DNA from: an uncultured Hyphomicrobiales bacterium | GTDB lineage: Bacteria > Pseudomonadota > Alphaproteobacteria > Rhizobiales > Beijerinckiaceae | Reading direction: 5' to 3' | Assembly (NCBI GenBank): GCA_903931945.1 | Contig: CAIZEI010000113.1 | Coordinates: 1 to 35,677, forward strand | DNA length: 35,677 nt | Shown: positions 17,625-26,435 of the stretch, piece by piece | Layout of the letters: each line of letters opens with the position of its first letter | Numbering within the stretch: position 1 is the first letter of the stretch | The notes under the pieces: generated by a model | Database searches by the model: none | Seen by the model: the letters and a program-made list of their open reading frames with translations, nothing else | Told to the model about the DNA's origin: nothing | Made by a program: the position numbers and the translations under genes

Positions 17625-18968
17625 TCAGTTATCCACCATGGGTGGCAAACCCCGGTTCTGGGCAACGCCGCGCTTCGCAGCATTGGCCTTTGCTTGTCCG
17701 GGGATAACCGTCACGCCGTCGCCCTGCGCAAACGGATCAGCGGAACTGTCTTTCCTGTAAATATCTTCGCGGAACTGAACGAGCCCATCATTGGCCCAGG
17801 CTGTAATGTAGACCCAGTAGACTGGCAATGGCTGAATCAACCTGGCGTCAATCCGCTCGCCAGAACGGATGGCTTCGTCAATATGGTCACGGTCCCAGCC
17901 AGGCGTATCCTTGAGAATCCAGGCGACATAATCACGGATATTCTGCACGCGCACACAACCCGATGACACAAAGCGGTAATCGTCGCCAAACACGCCCTTG
18001 GCGGGAGTGTCATGCATATAGACTCCGTAGGGGTTGGCGATGTTGACACGCACAACGCCGAGCGAATTAAAATCGGCGCCTGGGTCCTGCCGGAATCGAT
18101 AATTTACCGCGTCCATCGAGTTCCAGTTCACGGCGGTTGGCGGCACTTCCTGACCAGCCTTGTCGATTACGCGGATTTTGTTGTCGGTGAGATAATTGGG
18201 ATCGGCCTGCATCTTGGGAATCAGATCCTTGCGAATGATCGAAACAGGCACTGTCCAGAACGGGTTAAAATTAATGTCCAGCACCTTGGCCTGCATGACG
18301 GGCGACTGGCGGTCGATTTTGCCAACGCCAGCGGCGTGATGGCTGAACACTTCGCCATTTTCGATCGTCTCTACAGCCGCCGCAGGAATGTTCATTGTGA
18401 TATAGCGCGCGCCCAGACTGCCGGCATAGGAACGCAGTCGGATCAGATTGAGCTCAAGCTGGGCGATCCGATCTTCAACGCGCACATTCAGCGCCTTGAA
18501 TGTGTCCTGCGCAGCGACGCCCGTAGTCCCAATCCCGTGCCTATCCTGAAACCGCATGACTGCGGCCTGCACAAAAGAATCGAATACCGGAGTTTCCCCG
18601 GCGTTCGATTCAATATCGCCGGTGGCCGCCAGTCGGCGGCGCAGGGCGATTACCGCAGGCCCTTTGGAGCCGAGCTTCAATGTCGCCTGACTGGGTACGG
18701 AGGGCCAGCCGCCCTGACTTGCGATAGCGCGGTATTCATCGATCGCGGCCTCACTCGCAGCAACAGTCTGCGGCGACAAAATGGGCGTCACGGTCCGCAC
18801 GAGTTCAGACGTCGCAGAATCGTATTTCTGTTCCCATTCCGCCTGATTGCCGAAACCGCCAGCTGGCGCGGCGAAAACCCCACTCGAGCCCAGCACCGCT
18901 CCGCCGCCGGCGATCATCACTGACCGCGAAAATCCACGGCGGGTAAAAGAAAAGCTCTGGGATGTCAA
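17625..18968 (-). CDS. Tat-exported L,D-transpeptidase (YkuD domain, peptidoglycan-binding)
   Basis: This periplasmic cell-wall enzyme makes 3-3 cross-links or attaches proteins to peptidoglycan. The N-terminus has a twin-arginine signal (TRRGFSRSVMIAGGGAVLG, ending near VFAAPAG). A peptidoglycan-binding-1 module follows (LKLGSKGPAVIALRRRL to DTFKALNV), then the YkuD domain with MHDTPAKGVF and the catalytic SSGC338VRVQN. It is the large YcbB-like type. The chosen start is a TTG at 18968 with GGAG seven bases upstream and 9 codons before the twin arginines; a longer frame reaches an ATG at 19031. Genes of this kind are LdtR targets in relatives, and ldtR lies 4 kb away. Confidence 0.92.
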   Translation of the reverse strand: MTSQSFSFTRRGFSRSVMIAGGGAVLGSSGVFAAPAGGFGNQAEWEQKYDSATSELVRTVTPILSPQTVAASEAAIDEYRAIASQGGWPSVPSQATLKLGSKGPAVIALRRRLAATGDIESNAGETPVFDSFVQAAVMRFQDRHGIGTTGVAAQDTFKALNVRVEDRIAQLELNLIRLRSYAGSLGARYITMNIPAAAVETIENGEVFSHHAAGVGKIDRQSPVMQAKVLDINFNPFWTVPVSIIRKDLIPKMQADPNYLTDNKIRVIDKAGQEVPPTAVNWNSMDAVNYRFRQDPGADFNSLGVVRVNIANPYGVYMHDTPAKGVFGDDYRFVSSGCVRVQNIRDYVAWILKDTPGWDRDHIDEAIRSGERIDARLIQPLPVYWVYITAWANDGLVQFREDIYRKDSSADPFAQGDGVTVIPGQAKANAAKRGVAQNRGLPPMVDN

Positions 18969-19185
18969 AATCGGCTCCAAGTGAATATCGTGCTGGAGCG
19001 CCTCGCAGCGCCGGGGTCCAAACGCATGCACGAACGCCGCGCGAAGAACTCACAGCAAATACGCCATACAATCCCGGCGCAGGTAGTTCGTTTATTGGGC
19101 GACATTATGGCGCCCGGTGGCGCAGAGAGCAAATATTGCAGGCGCCGGCCTCGACTTCGATCCCGAAATCCAGCATCACGCCGCA

Positions 19186-19977
19186 ATGACTACCTTAAAG
19201 AACATCGTCGCGGACTGTCTCGCTTGTCTGCGATTTTACACGCGACTGCCAGTCCGTATCCCGGCGATCGTTCAATGCGATCACGAATTCACGTGTTTTA
19301 CACGGTCTCTATGGGCGGCGCCACTGGCTGGCGCCTCTATCGGCGCGCTAGGCGGCGTTGTGCTGGCCTTTTGCGCCCTCGCCCGCTTGCCCGATAGCGT
19401 CAGCGCAGGGCTCGCGCTTACCGCGATCGTGTTGCTCACCGGCGCACTGCACGAGGACGGTCTTGCCGACACAGCCGACGGACTTGGCGGCGGCGCCTCT
19501 CGAGAGCGCAAACTTGAAATCATGCGCGATAGCCGCCTCGGCGCTTACGGCGCAATCGCAGTTGGCTTGTCGCTGCTGTTGCGCTTTGCAGCGATTTCGG
19601 CATTGCTCGAACGCGGCGTTTGGTGCGCCGTAACCGGGACCATTGCTGCAGGCGCATTTTCCCGCGCCATCGGGCTCCTGCCGCTCGTGCTTCTAAAGTC
19701 CGCACGAAGCGATGGCGTCTCGGCCTCGGTCGGACAGCTCCCGCGCAGCTTGTTCCTCTGCGCCATGGTTCTGGGCGTCGCGTTTGGCCTCACTCCCCTT
19801 TTGGCGGGAAACAGCCTGTGGCCAACCCTCGCGGCGATGCCTTTGGCTGGCTTGTCTTCCCTGGCGATCACAAAGTGCGCCGGACGTCAGATCGATGGCC
19901 ATACAGGCGATATTCTGGGGGCCGCGCAACAAGTGGCTGAAATTCTTGCGTTTTGCGCATTATCCGCAAAGATTTGA
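19186..19977 (+). CDS. cobS: Adenosylcobinamide-GDP ribazoletransferase (cobalamin synthase)
   Basis: This polytopic membrane enzyme joins adenosylcobinamide-GDP and alpha-ribazole in the last stage of cobalamin synthesis. The 263-residue sequence has the hallmark HEDGLADTADGLGGG and the following KLEIMRDSRLGAYGA, with at least five hydrophobic segments. The ATG at 19186 fits the usual N-terminus (NIVADCLACLRFYTRLPV); a GTG at 19117 would add 23 residues. No other cobalamin gene is in the window and no cobalamin riboswitch was recognised upstream. Divergent from the L,D-transpeptidase gene. Confidence 0.94.
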   Translation: MTTLKNIVADCLACLRFYTRLPVRIPAIVQCDHEFTCFTRSLWAAPLAGASIGALGGVVLAFCALARLPDSVSAGLALTAIVLLTGALHEDGLADTADGLGGGASRERKLEIMRDSRLGAYGAIAVGLSLLLRFAAISALLERGVWCAVTGTIAAGAFSRAIGLLPLVLLKSARSDGVSASVGQLPRSLFLCAMVLGVAFGLTPLLAGNSLWPTLAAMPLAGLSSLAITKCAGRQIDGHTGDILGAAQQVAEILAFCALSAKI

Positions 19978-20241
19978 ATTCAACCAGTACAATTATACCA
20001 AGGGTCGTTTGCAATGACCGTTCCAGCCATTTCAAACGTTCCGCGCGTCAGCGCGGGCGCGCCTTCGCGCTTGCCAAAAGACGTGAGTCAAAGCTTGCAC
20101 ACTTTGGTATAGGGCCTTGCAGAATGGCCAGGCAGGAATTCGCCACTTCGCCAAACAATCCCTGCCCGGCTTTTGGCGTCGCTGGCTGTTATCCAGGACC
20201 AACGCGACACTTTTCTGAAATCCGGCTCGGGGGAAGCGGAC

Positions 20242-20859
20242 ATGCAAGCGGGCGAATTCATCACTCTGGCTGTTTGGGGCGCGATTGCCCTGGTCATGAT
20301 CGCCACCCTCGGGCGCCGCTATCGGGGACGGTTTGGAGCGATGATGCGCGACGCGCTCGTCTGGGTTGCCCTCGGCGCCGGGTTCCTGGTTCTTTACACC
20401 TATCGAGACGCCCTGACGCCCGCTTATCGGCGCACATTGTCCGAATTGTCGCCGGGCTACGCTGTGGCGCCCGCGCCTGGCGTCGTGGAAGTCGCCCGGC
20501 GGCGCGACGGGCATTTTGTCATTCGCATGAAAGCCAATGGCCGCGACCTGCCATTTCTGTTCGACACCGGCGCCACGATTGTGACACTGCGCGCCGAAGA
20601 CGCGGAAATTCTCGGCATTGACGCCAAAAAACTCAAATTTACCGAGGCCGTTTCAACCGCCAATGGAACCGCCCGGGCAGCGCTGACACAGCTGGAGACC
20701 CTGTCTGTTGGCGACATCATGGAACGGCGGGTGCAAACCATGGTCGCGCGAACGGGCTCGCTTAACGAAAACCTGCTTGGGCAGAATTTTCTGGATGAGC
20801 TGGCGAGCTATGGCGTCGAAAATGGGCGGCTCGTGTTAAGAGGCAAGGCAGAGCGCTGA
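20242..20859 (+). CDS. TIGR02281-type membrane-anchored retropepsin-like aspartic protease
   Basis: A 205-residue protein with two hydrophobic segments near the N-terminus (FITLAVWGAIALVMIATLG and DALVWVALGAGFLVLYTY), then a single retropepsin-like domain. The active-site motif is F-D108-T-G-A-T, with LLGQNFLDEL near the C-terminus as the usual second landmark. Family members (TIGR02281, clan AA) are widespread in alphaproteobacteria; substrates are mostly unknown. The ATG at 20242 is preceded by GGGGGAAG; an in-frame start at 20173 would put extra polar residues before the first helix. Confidence 0.88.
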   Translation: MQAGEFITLAVWGAIALVMIATLGRRYRGRFGAMMRDALVWVALGAGFLVLYTYRDALTPAYRRTLSELSPGYAVAPAPGVVEVARRRDGHFVIRMKANGRDLPFLFDTGATIVTLRAEDAEILGIDAKKLKFTEAVSTANGTARAALTQLETLSVGDIMERRVQTMVARTGSLNENLLGQNFLDELASYGVENGRLVLRGKAER

Positions 20860-20935
20860 TGGAAGGCGGCGATTCAAGCAACAATGACGATCATGCGTAT
20901 TCTTGCAAATGCCGTCCTCGCGTCGATTGAGAACG

Positions 20936-21766
20936 TCATCTCGACATTAGAATCGGAATTCTTGCCGACTCCAGCAGGTCTCGGGTCGTTCCACCGATCA
21001 AAGCCTCCCGAAGTCGGGAATGGCGATAACCACCCATCACGATGAGGTCGCTTTGAGTTTCCGCCACCCTCGCGAAAATCTGACTGGCGATTGTTCCCTT
21101 GCCTGCCAATTGTTTGATTTCGCATGTGACACCGTGACACGCGAGGTGGTTGGCGATAGTCCACGCCGGGAATTCATCTTCTGCGGTCTCACGACTACCG
21201 CTGACGCTCACGATTTCCACCCAATGAGCGCGCCGGAGAAATGGCAAGGAATCCGCGACGGCCCGCGCGGCCTGCCGCCCGCCGTCCCAGGCGATAGAAA
21301 TTCGATCGAATGTCAAGCGCGGCACGCAGTCGCGCGGAGCGCAAATCACCGGACGACCAGAATGGAACAGCACGGCCTCGAATAATTTTTGATCCGCGTG
21401 ATTTGACTCAACGGATGGCAACGGGAGCACGCAGAGATCAAACCGACGCGCGATTCGGCCAATGATTGCCGGCAGTTCACTGGGCAACGCTTCGATCGTA
21501 CGCCGTTGACACTTGATACTATTTGCGCCTGCGCGTTCTGCAATGACCATTGCTGCATTATCTGCATTATGGTTGAAATGACGCACTGCCTCCACCAGCA
21601 CCTTCGCTGGCGCTTGCGCCAGATAAAAGATTTGTCCGGGATCGCGGGGAGTCCCGACAATCGTGAGATGCGCGGAAAATGTCCGCGCTATTTCGAGCGC
21701 CACGTCGCCTGAAGAACTGACAGGCTCTTCTCCATCCGTCAAAGCCAGAATATCGCCGATCATCAT
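20936..21766 (-). CDS. Universal stress protein, tandem UspA domains
   Basis: About 276 residues with two Usp folds. The second repeat is the better conserved: ISIAWDGGRQAARAVADSLPFL and then VMGGYRHSRLREALIGGTTRDLL, with the G-x2-x-G...G-G/S/T nucleotide loop altered to GGYRHSRLRE-x4-GGTT. The first repeat lacks a clear ATP loop. The start (21766 or the adjacent ATG at 21763) follows GGGGGGTG. A one-mismatch FNR/FixK box lies 68 bases upstream with a TATCAT -10 candidate 30 bases from its centre. It is similar in build to the tandem Usp at 22662-23489, which shares the YxHxRLREx2-GGTTR ending; they look like paralogues. Confidence 0.92.
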   Translation of the reverse strand: MMIGDILALTDGEEPVSSSGDVALEIARTFSAHLTIVGTPRDPGQIFYLAQAPAKVLVEAVRHFNHNADNAAMVIAERAGANSIKCQRRTIEALPSELPAIIGRIARRFDLCVLPLPSVESNHADQKLFEAVLFHSGRPVICAPRDCVPRLTFDRISIAWDGGRQAARAVADSLPFLRRAHWVEIVSVSGSRETAEDEFPAWTIANHLACHGVTCEIKQLAGKGTIASQIFARVAETQSDLIVMGGYRHSRLREALIGGTTRDLLESARIPILMSR

Positions 21767-21833
21767 CACCCCCCCGCGCGTCGCCAAACAACCTTGTGTT
21801 CATTCTATGATAGAGACGGTAGCGAGCCGTGCC

Positions 21834-21847
21834 TTGATCGATATTAA
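21834..21847 (-). promoter_or_regulatory. FNR/FixK-like box (one mismatch) upstream of tandem usp
   Basis: TTGATCGATATTAA on the plus strand matches TTGA-N6-TCAA with one change (TTAA). Its centre is 74.5 bases from the usp ATG at 21766. On the minus strand a TATCAT hexamer (21808-21813) is centred 30 bases downstream, as expected for a class II activator site at about -41.5. Confidence 0.45.
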
Positions 21848-21891
21848 GGGCCGCGTGGTCGTCGGCGAAGCCCTGAGACGGCAAAATTGCC

Positions 21892-22419
21892 TCACGGACC
21901 GGCCCTGTGAATCGTCAGAGCCGCTTTGCCAACCGGGATCATCAGTAGCGAGACGGATACACTGTTCGTTAGCGTACTTGCGTTTTCGAACACGAAGCGA
22001 TCGTCGAAATTGAGATTGTAGACACCGCTTTTCGCTTGTACGCGTGCGGTGTAGGTCAATTCAACGGTATCGTCGAACTCCCGAATGCGCGCAACCCCGA
22101 TGAGGTCGGAGCGATGGCCAATGTAATTGCCATCGACGGCTTTGTTGAAGGTCCAGACTTTGCGCTGCTCTTCGCCATCCGAAAAGAATTCGTCTTCCGA
22201 AAGCTCAAAACCGTCGCTATACTTGGCGCCCTGAATATCAATATGCAATCCGCGGGTTGTACCTGAGCTATAATCCTGGAACTTTCCATCGGCGGTGAGA
22301 CGGCCCGATAGAAATTGCATCATATGGACCATAGGACTCTCAACCAACGGCGTGGCAGGACTTGCAGAGCCCGACCCTGCCAGTTCCAAAGCAAGGAGAA
22401 CGATGGGTAGCGATTTCAT
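21892..22419 (-). CDS. Exported DUF3833-like protein
   Basis: A 175-residue protein with an N-terminal signal-like helix (MKSLPIVLLALELAGSGSA). The rest follows the pattern of the DUF3833 family: FLSGRLTADGKFQD, DGEEQRKVWTFNK, GNYIGHRSDLIGVA and FDDRFVFENASTLTNSVSVS. The family has a lipocalin-like look and its function is unknown; I assign it by pattern memory, so only moderately surely. There is no lipobox cysteine. It lies between two tandem usp genes and is divergent from the one at 22662, sharing a 242-base promoter region. Confidence 0.75.
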   Translation of the reverse strand: MKSLPIVLLALELAGSGSASPATPLVESPMVHMMQFLSGRLTADGKFQDYSSGTTRGLHIDIQGAKYSDGFELSEDEFFSDGEEQRKVWTFNKAVDGNYIGHRSDLIGVARIREFDDTVELTYTARVQAKSGVYNLNFDDRFVFENASTLTNSVSVSLLMIPVGKAALTIHRAGP

Positions 22420-22548
22420 ATATATTGTCCGGGAAAGACTTTAGCATCAATGCTCAGGTAATGGCCGCTAATATGAATATTTGACCAAATTGCGGCCTGA
22501 TCGCCACGACCCGCGCTAGCGCGACCGGCCATGGGGCAATCCTCAGGC

Positions 22549-22562
22549 TTGCGTTAAATCAT
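22549..22562 (+). promoter_or_regulatory. Possible FNR/FixK box (one mismatch) in the DUF3833/usp divergent region
   Basis: TTGCGTTAAATCAT agrees with TTG(A/C)-N6-(G/T)CAA except for the last base. It ends 99 bases before the usp ATG at 22662. Evidence is weak alone and gains from the pattern at the other usp genes. Confidence 0.3.
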
Positions 22563-22661
22563 GGCGCTGTGCGTCAGGTTGCGGCTCAGATAGTCTCAGG
22601 GCGGCTTTTCGTCGACGAAATTGCTTCAAAAGTCTGATCGGGATTTAAATCGGAGGGCCAC

Positions 22662-23489
22662 ATGTCCATCAAGGATCTCGTTTTCCATCTCGATACCAGC
22701 GACACAGGGCAGCGGGTCACCGATTTTGCTATTTCGCTCGCGCAATCAACCGGCGCCCATCTCACTGCGGCCGGGTTGGCGGTGCAATACCTCGGGCCCG
22801 GCGGGCTTGAAGATGCGGGCGGCTATGAAGCGCTGATGGAATTGACCGAGCAAAGCCGCAAAGCGACGGAGTTGGCCTATCAAAACCTTCTGGCGCAGGC
22901 GCCTGCGGGACTGCAGACCGATTTTGTGTTGATTGAAGCGCTTGCCGCGATCGCCCGCGACCGCTTTGGCGCCCTTGCACGCCACTTCGACCTGTCCATT
23001 GTCGGACAAGGCAGTGGGGAAGCTGCCGATGAAGACGGACTCATGGTCGAAGGCGCCTTGCTGGGATCCGGGCGGCCGGTATTCGTCGTACCGGCTAAAC
23101 ATCAAGGTGGCGTTCAACTGGAAAAGGCTATGGTGTGCTGGAATGGCAGCGCGGTCGCTGCCCGCGCGCTTGCGGGAGCTTTACCGCTTTTGAAACGCGC
23201 CAGCGTTGTTGAAGTCGTGGACATCATGCGCGCGGATGATCCTTTGGAGGAATTGCCGGGCTTCAATATCACCCGTCACCTCGCCCGACACGGAATAAAC
23301 GCCACCTTGCGCAGGCTACCGAACGCAAGAAGCGTCAGCGCCGCATTGCTATCCCATGCAAGCGATAGCGGCGCTGATTATCTGGTGATGGGCGGCTATG
23401 GCCACTGGCGCCTGCGCGAATTCGTTTTTGGCGGCACCACGAGGTCGATCCTTTCGTCGATGACTGTGCCTGTCCTTATGGCGCATTGA
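22662..23489 (+). CDS. Universal stress protein, tandem UspA domains
   Basis: A 275-residue two-domain Usp. The N-terminal half begins MSIKDLVFHLDTSDTG; the C-terminal half has AMVCWNGSAVAARALAGALPLL and ends VMGGYGHWRLREFVFGGTTRSIL, which is the nucleotide-loop region of the second domain. A strong CGGAGGG site precedes the ATG. It is a paralogue of the usp at 20936-21766 and is convergent with pat. Usp proteins of this sort are commonly induced at low oxygen in alphaproteobacteria (family knowledge). Confidence 0.93.
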   Translation: MSIKDLVFHLDTSDTGQRVTDFAISLAQSTGAHLTAAGLAVQYLGPGGLEDAGGYEALMELTEQSRKATELAYQNLLAQAPAGLQTDFVLIEALAAIARDRFGALARHFDLSIVGQGSGEAADEDGLMVEGALLGSGRPVFVVPAKHQGGVQLEKAMVCWNGSAVAARALAGALPLLKRASVVEVVDIMRADDPLEELPGFNITRHLARHGINATLRRLPNARSVSAALLSHASDSGADYLVMGGYGHWRLREFVFGGTTRSILSSMTVPVLMAH

Positions 23490-23505
23490 ACCTCTCTTCC
23501 TCCGG

Positions 23506-23531
23506 GCGAGCGACAGCCTTTGTGCGCTCGC
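23506..23531. terminator. Hairpin between convergent usp and pat
   Basis: GCGAGCG (23506-23512) and CGCTCGC (23525-23531) form a 7-bp stem with a 12-base loop, 17 bases after the usp stop and 47 bases from the pat stop. There is no T run, so it is a candidate only. Confidence 0.3.
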
Positions 23532-23577
23532 GATTGGTTGTCCGATCTGCCAGGGCCTGAGGGAACTTGATTGAATT

Positions 23578-26304
23578 TCATATTGTTTGAGACGCGCCAG
23601 CACTGGCGCCAATCCTCAGATGGACATTCTTGATTTCAGGCGCAGCCGGTTCGGTTTGAATTTCAAACCCCAGTTCGCGGCACATTTTCAACATCTCCCA
23701 ATTGTCGGCGAGGACCTGCCCGCCGATCCAGTTCACGCCCTCCGCTCTGGCGAATGCGATGCATTTTTCCATTAATGCCCAACCCAGGCCTTCGCCATGG
23801 ATGTCGGAGCGGGTGATGATCGCGAATTCGCCGCGTTCGCGATCACGGTCCGTGTGCAGTCGCACGCCACCCAACATCGCGCCATCAGCAGGATCGAGGG
23901 CGATCAGAACCATGGTCCGGGCGTAGTCAATCTGGGTCAGCCGGGCAATCAATTCCGCCGATACATGGTCCATCGACGCAAAAAAGCGCCGACGTAAATC
24001 ATCCGGACTCAGGCGTCCAAAAAAATCTTCGTATAGCTTCGCGTCTTCCGGTCGCAACGGTCGAATATTGCACTTACGCCCATCGGCCAACGCGACCGAA
24101 CATTCCCATTCTCCCGGATAGGGTCTGATCGCAAATCGGGGGTTCGGAACCCCCCGGTCAGGCACAGGACATTTGGCCACGCGAATACGCGCATCGACCG
24201 TGACCACCGATTCGGCGCTGGCAACCAGAGGATTCAGATCGAGTTCCAGAATCTCCGGCAAGTCAGCGCTCATGAGCGCCACCTTGACGAGGACCAGCGC
24301 GATTGCGTCGATATCCGCCCGAGGCACATCGCGGTATCCCGCCAGAAGCCGCGAAACACGCGATCGCGCTATCATGTCGCGAGCCAGCTTCAAATCGAGA
24401 GGCGGCAGCGCCAGTACATGGTCGTCGATCGCCTCAACCGCCACGCCGCCTTGTCCAAATAATATGACAGGCCCGAAAGTTGGATCGTCGGTAAGCCCTA
24501 CGATCAATTCAATGGCCTTCGATTGTTCGATCATAGGCTGAAGAATCACGCCCTCGATCCGGACGTCCGGGCGGCGCGCCTTCACGCTCCCGATCATCTC
24601 ATCGAAAACACGGCCAGCCTCCTCCGGGGTACGCAATCCAAGACGAACTCCACCCGCGTCGGACTTGTGCGTTAGATCCGGTGACAGAATTTTCATGGCG
24701 AGCGCGGCGCTGTTCCCAAGCAAAGCCATCGCGAGTCTTTCAACTTCGGCCCGATCTCTAGCCCGACGGCATGGAGCATTGGGTATCGCATAAGCTTCAA
24801 GCACCTGCGTGACTTCTACAGGATCGAGCCAGGCGCGGCCCGCTTCGAGGGCGGCATCAATGATGCGCCTAGCGGCAATCACATCTGGCTTGGTCTCCTC
24901 CGGCCTGCCGGGAGGAGGCGTCAGCAAAGACGCTTGCACGCGATTGTAATCGACCAGATACATGAGCCCGCGCACCGCATCGATTTCGGTGTTGAAATGC
25001 GGAATGTTGGCAGCGTCGAACTCTTGCGCCGACGCATCTTCCTCGCCAAACCAGACGGCAAAAACTGGCTTTTTGTTTGCCAGCGGATGTTGACGGCTGA
25101 CGCCGGTCACAGCTCGGGCCACTGCTCGCGCAGCCTCGGCGCTGGATACAAGCGCTGTCGGGCAATTGATCGCAAGCACGGCATCAACGTCTTTGCTTTC
25201 CAGCAGACACGTCAGGGCCATTTCGTAGCGCGCAGCGTCCGCGTCGCCGATAATGTCAATCGGGTTGCTCCGCGACCAAGTTGCGGGCAACCGTTCATCG
25301 AGAGCTGCGAGCGTTTCAGGTGCAAGCGTTCCGAGCTGGCCGCTAAGATCAATCAATCGATCGACGGCGAGAACGCCAATGCCGCCGCCATTGGTTAGGA
25401 CGCCAATGCGCTCTCCACGTATCCTGACGCTGCGCGCGAGTGTTTCCGCCGCCGCAAATAGTTCCTCAAGATCGATCACACGCAACATTCCGACACGTCT
25501 AAATGCAGCATCGTAAACAGCGTCCGAGCCCGTCATCGCGCCTGTATGTGATAGCGCCGCTTTGGCTCCGGCGGCATGGCGGCCCGCCTTTACGACAATG
25601 ACAGGCTTGATCTGCGAAGCCGCTCTTGCTGCAGCCAGAAACTTTCGCGCATCGCCAATCGACTCGATGTAGAGCAGAATCGCCTCGGTCTGACGATCGA
25701 CAGCGAAATGATCGAGACAATCGGCAAAATCGACATCGATTTGATCGCCCAGCGAGACGATGCCGGAAAAGCCGACATTGTGGTTGTGAGCCCATTCCGC
25801 CAGGGTCGCGATGATCGCGCCGGATTGAGAAATAAGAGCGAGATTGCCCGCACGCACAGTTCGCGACAAAAAGCTCGCATCAAGGCCAGCAAAGGGGGAT
25901 AACAACCCCACGCAATTCGGTCCGATTATCCTCAGGCCGCCTTTGCGCGCAGTTTTGCGCACAAGGTCGCTGATCGATCCATCGCCGTGGCCCAATCCTG
26001 CGGTAATAATCACAGCCCCAGCTGCGCCGATAGCGCAGGCCTGCGCGACAATATCGTTGACGCTCTCGGGGGGAACTGCGATGACGACCAGGTCGGGCGG
26101 CTCGGACAGTTCCAATAGATTCTTATGGCAAGGGAGACCGTCTATGGACTCGTGGGCCGGATTGACTAGAATCGGGGCGACATTCGGGTTAGCGCGCCGC
26201 AAATTGTCGAGAATTGAATTGCCAAGCGAGCGCGGGCGCGGGCTGGCCCCAACGAGGGCGACGCTTCGAGGGGCAATGATTTGCTCGAGGCGATAGTTGC
26301 TCAT
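23578..26304 (-). CDS. Pat-type protein acetyltransferase: ADP-forming acyl-CoA synthetase domains fused to GNAT
   Basis: The 908-residue protein has CoA-binding (about residues 8-100, IIAPRSVALVGASPRPRSLG), succinyl-CoA-ligase-like (150-440), ATP-grasp (470-690) and a C-terminal GNAT domain (725-890, acetyl-CoA loop RSDIHGEGLGWALM). This is the architecture of Salmonella Pat/YfiQ, which acetylates and inactivates acetyl-CoA synthetase and other enzymes. His253 in ALSHTGAMTGSD sits where the phosphohistidine of active ADP-forming synthetases lies, so the synthetase part may not be dead. A one-mismatch FNR box lies 47 bases upstream. It is divergent from the DUF1772-like gene and flanked by usp genes, which fits stress regulation. 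Confidence 0.9.
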   Translation of the reverse strand: MSNYRLEQIIAPRSVALVGASPRPRSLGNSILDNLRRANPNVAPILVNPAHESIDGLPCHKNLLELSEPPDLVVIAVPPESVNDIVAQACAIGAAGAVIITAGLGHGDGSISDLVRKTARKGGLRIIGPNCVGLLSPFAGLDASFLSRTVRAGNLALISQSGAIIATLAEWAHNHNVGFSGIVSLGDQIDVDFADCLDHFAVDRQTEAILLYIESIGDARKFLAAARAASQIKPVIVVKAGRHAAGAKAALSHTGAMTGSDAVYDAAFRRVGMLRVIDLEELFAAAETLARSVRIRGERIGVLTNGGGIGVLAVDRLIDLSGQLGTLAPETLAALDERLPATWSRSNPIDIIGDADAARYEMALTCLLESKDVDAVLAINCPTALVSSAEAARAVARAVTGVSRQHPLANKKPVFAVWFGEEDASAQEFDAANIPHFNTEIDAVRGLMYLVDYNRVQASLLTPPPGRPEETKPDVIAARRIIDAALEAGRAWLDPVEVTQVLEAYAIPNAPCRRARDRAEVERLAMALLGNSAALAMKILSPDLTHKSDAGGVRLGLRTPEEAGRVFDEMIGSVKARRPDVRIEGVILQPMIEQSKAIELIVGLTDDPTFGPVILFGQGGVAVEAIDDHVLALPPLDLKLARDMIARSRVSRLLAGYRDVPRADIDAIALVLVKVALMSADLPEILELDLNPLVASAESVVTVDARIRVAKCPVPDRGVPNPRFAIRPYPGEWECSVALADGRKCNIRPLRPEDAKLYEDFFGRLSPDDLRRRFFASMDHVSAELIARLTQIDYARTMVLIALDPADGAMLGGVRLHTDRDRERGEFAIITRSDIHGEGLGWALMEKCIAFARAEGVNWIGGQVLADNWEMLKMCRELGFEIQTEPAAPEIKNVHLRIGASAGASQTI

Positions 26305-26350
26305 AGGACCCGTCGGCGCGCGTTGGCGATAAACTCTGCTTTTTCTAGGC

Positions 26351-26364
26351 TTGAGGCTGTGCGA
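26351..26364 (-). promoter_or_regulatory. Weak FNR/FixK-like box between pat and the DUF1772-like gene
   Basis: TTGAGGCTGTGCGA has the left half-site and a right half GCGA where GCAA is expected. It lies 47 bases upstream of pat and 71 bases upstream of the divergent gene at 26436. Low certainty. Confidence 0.22.
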
Positions 26365-26435
26365 ATGGCCATGATGTGGATCAGCGCGTAATGCTGCAAT
26401 AATGTCAGTTTGATCCGCTACATCTGGAGAACGTC

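Noticed and set aside
18012-18923. Plus-strand open frame of 303 codons antisense to the L,D-transpeptidase
   Set aside because: The minus strand carries a complete Tat signal, binding module and YkuD domain in the same place; the antisense frame has no matching features.
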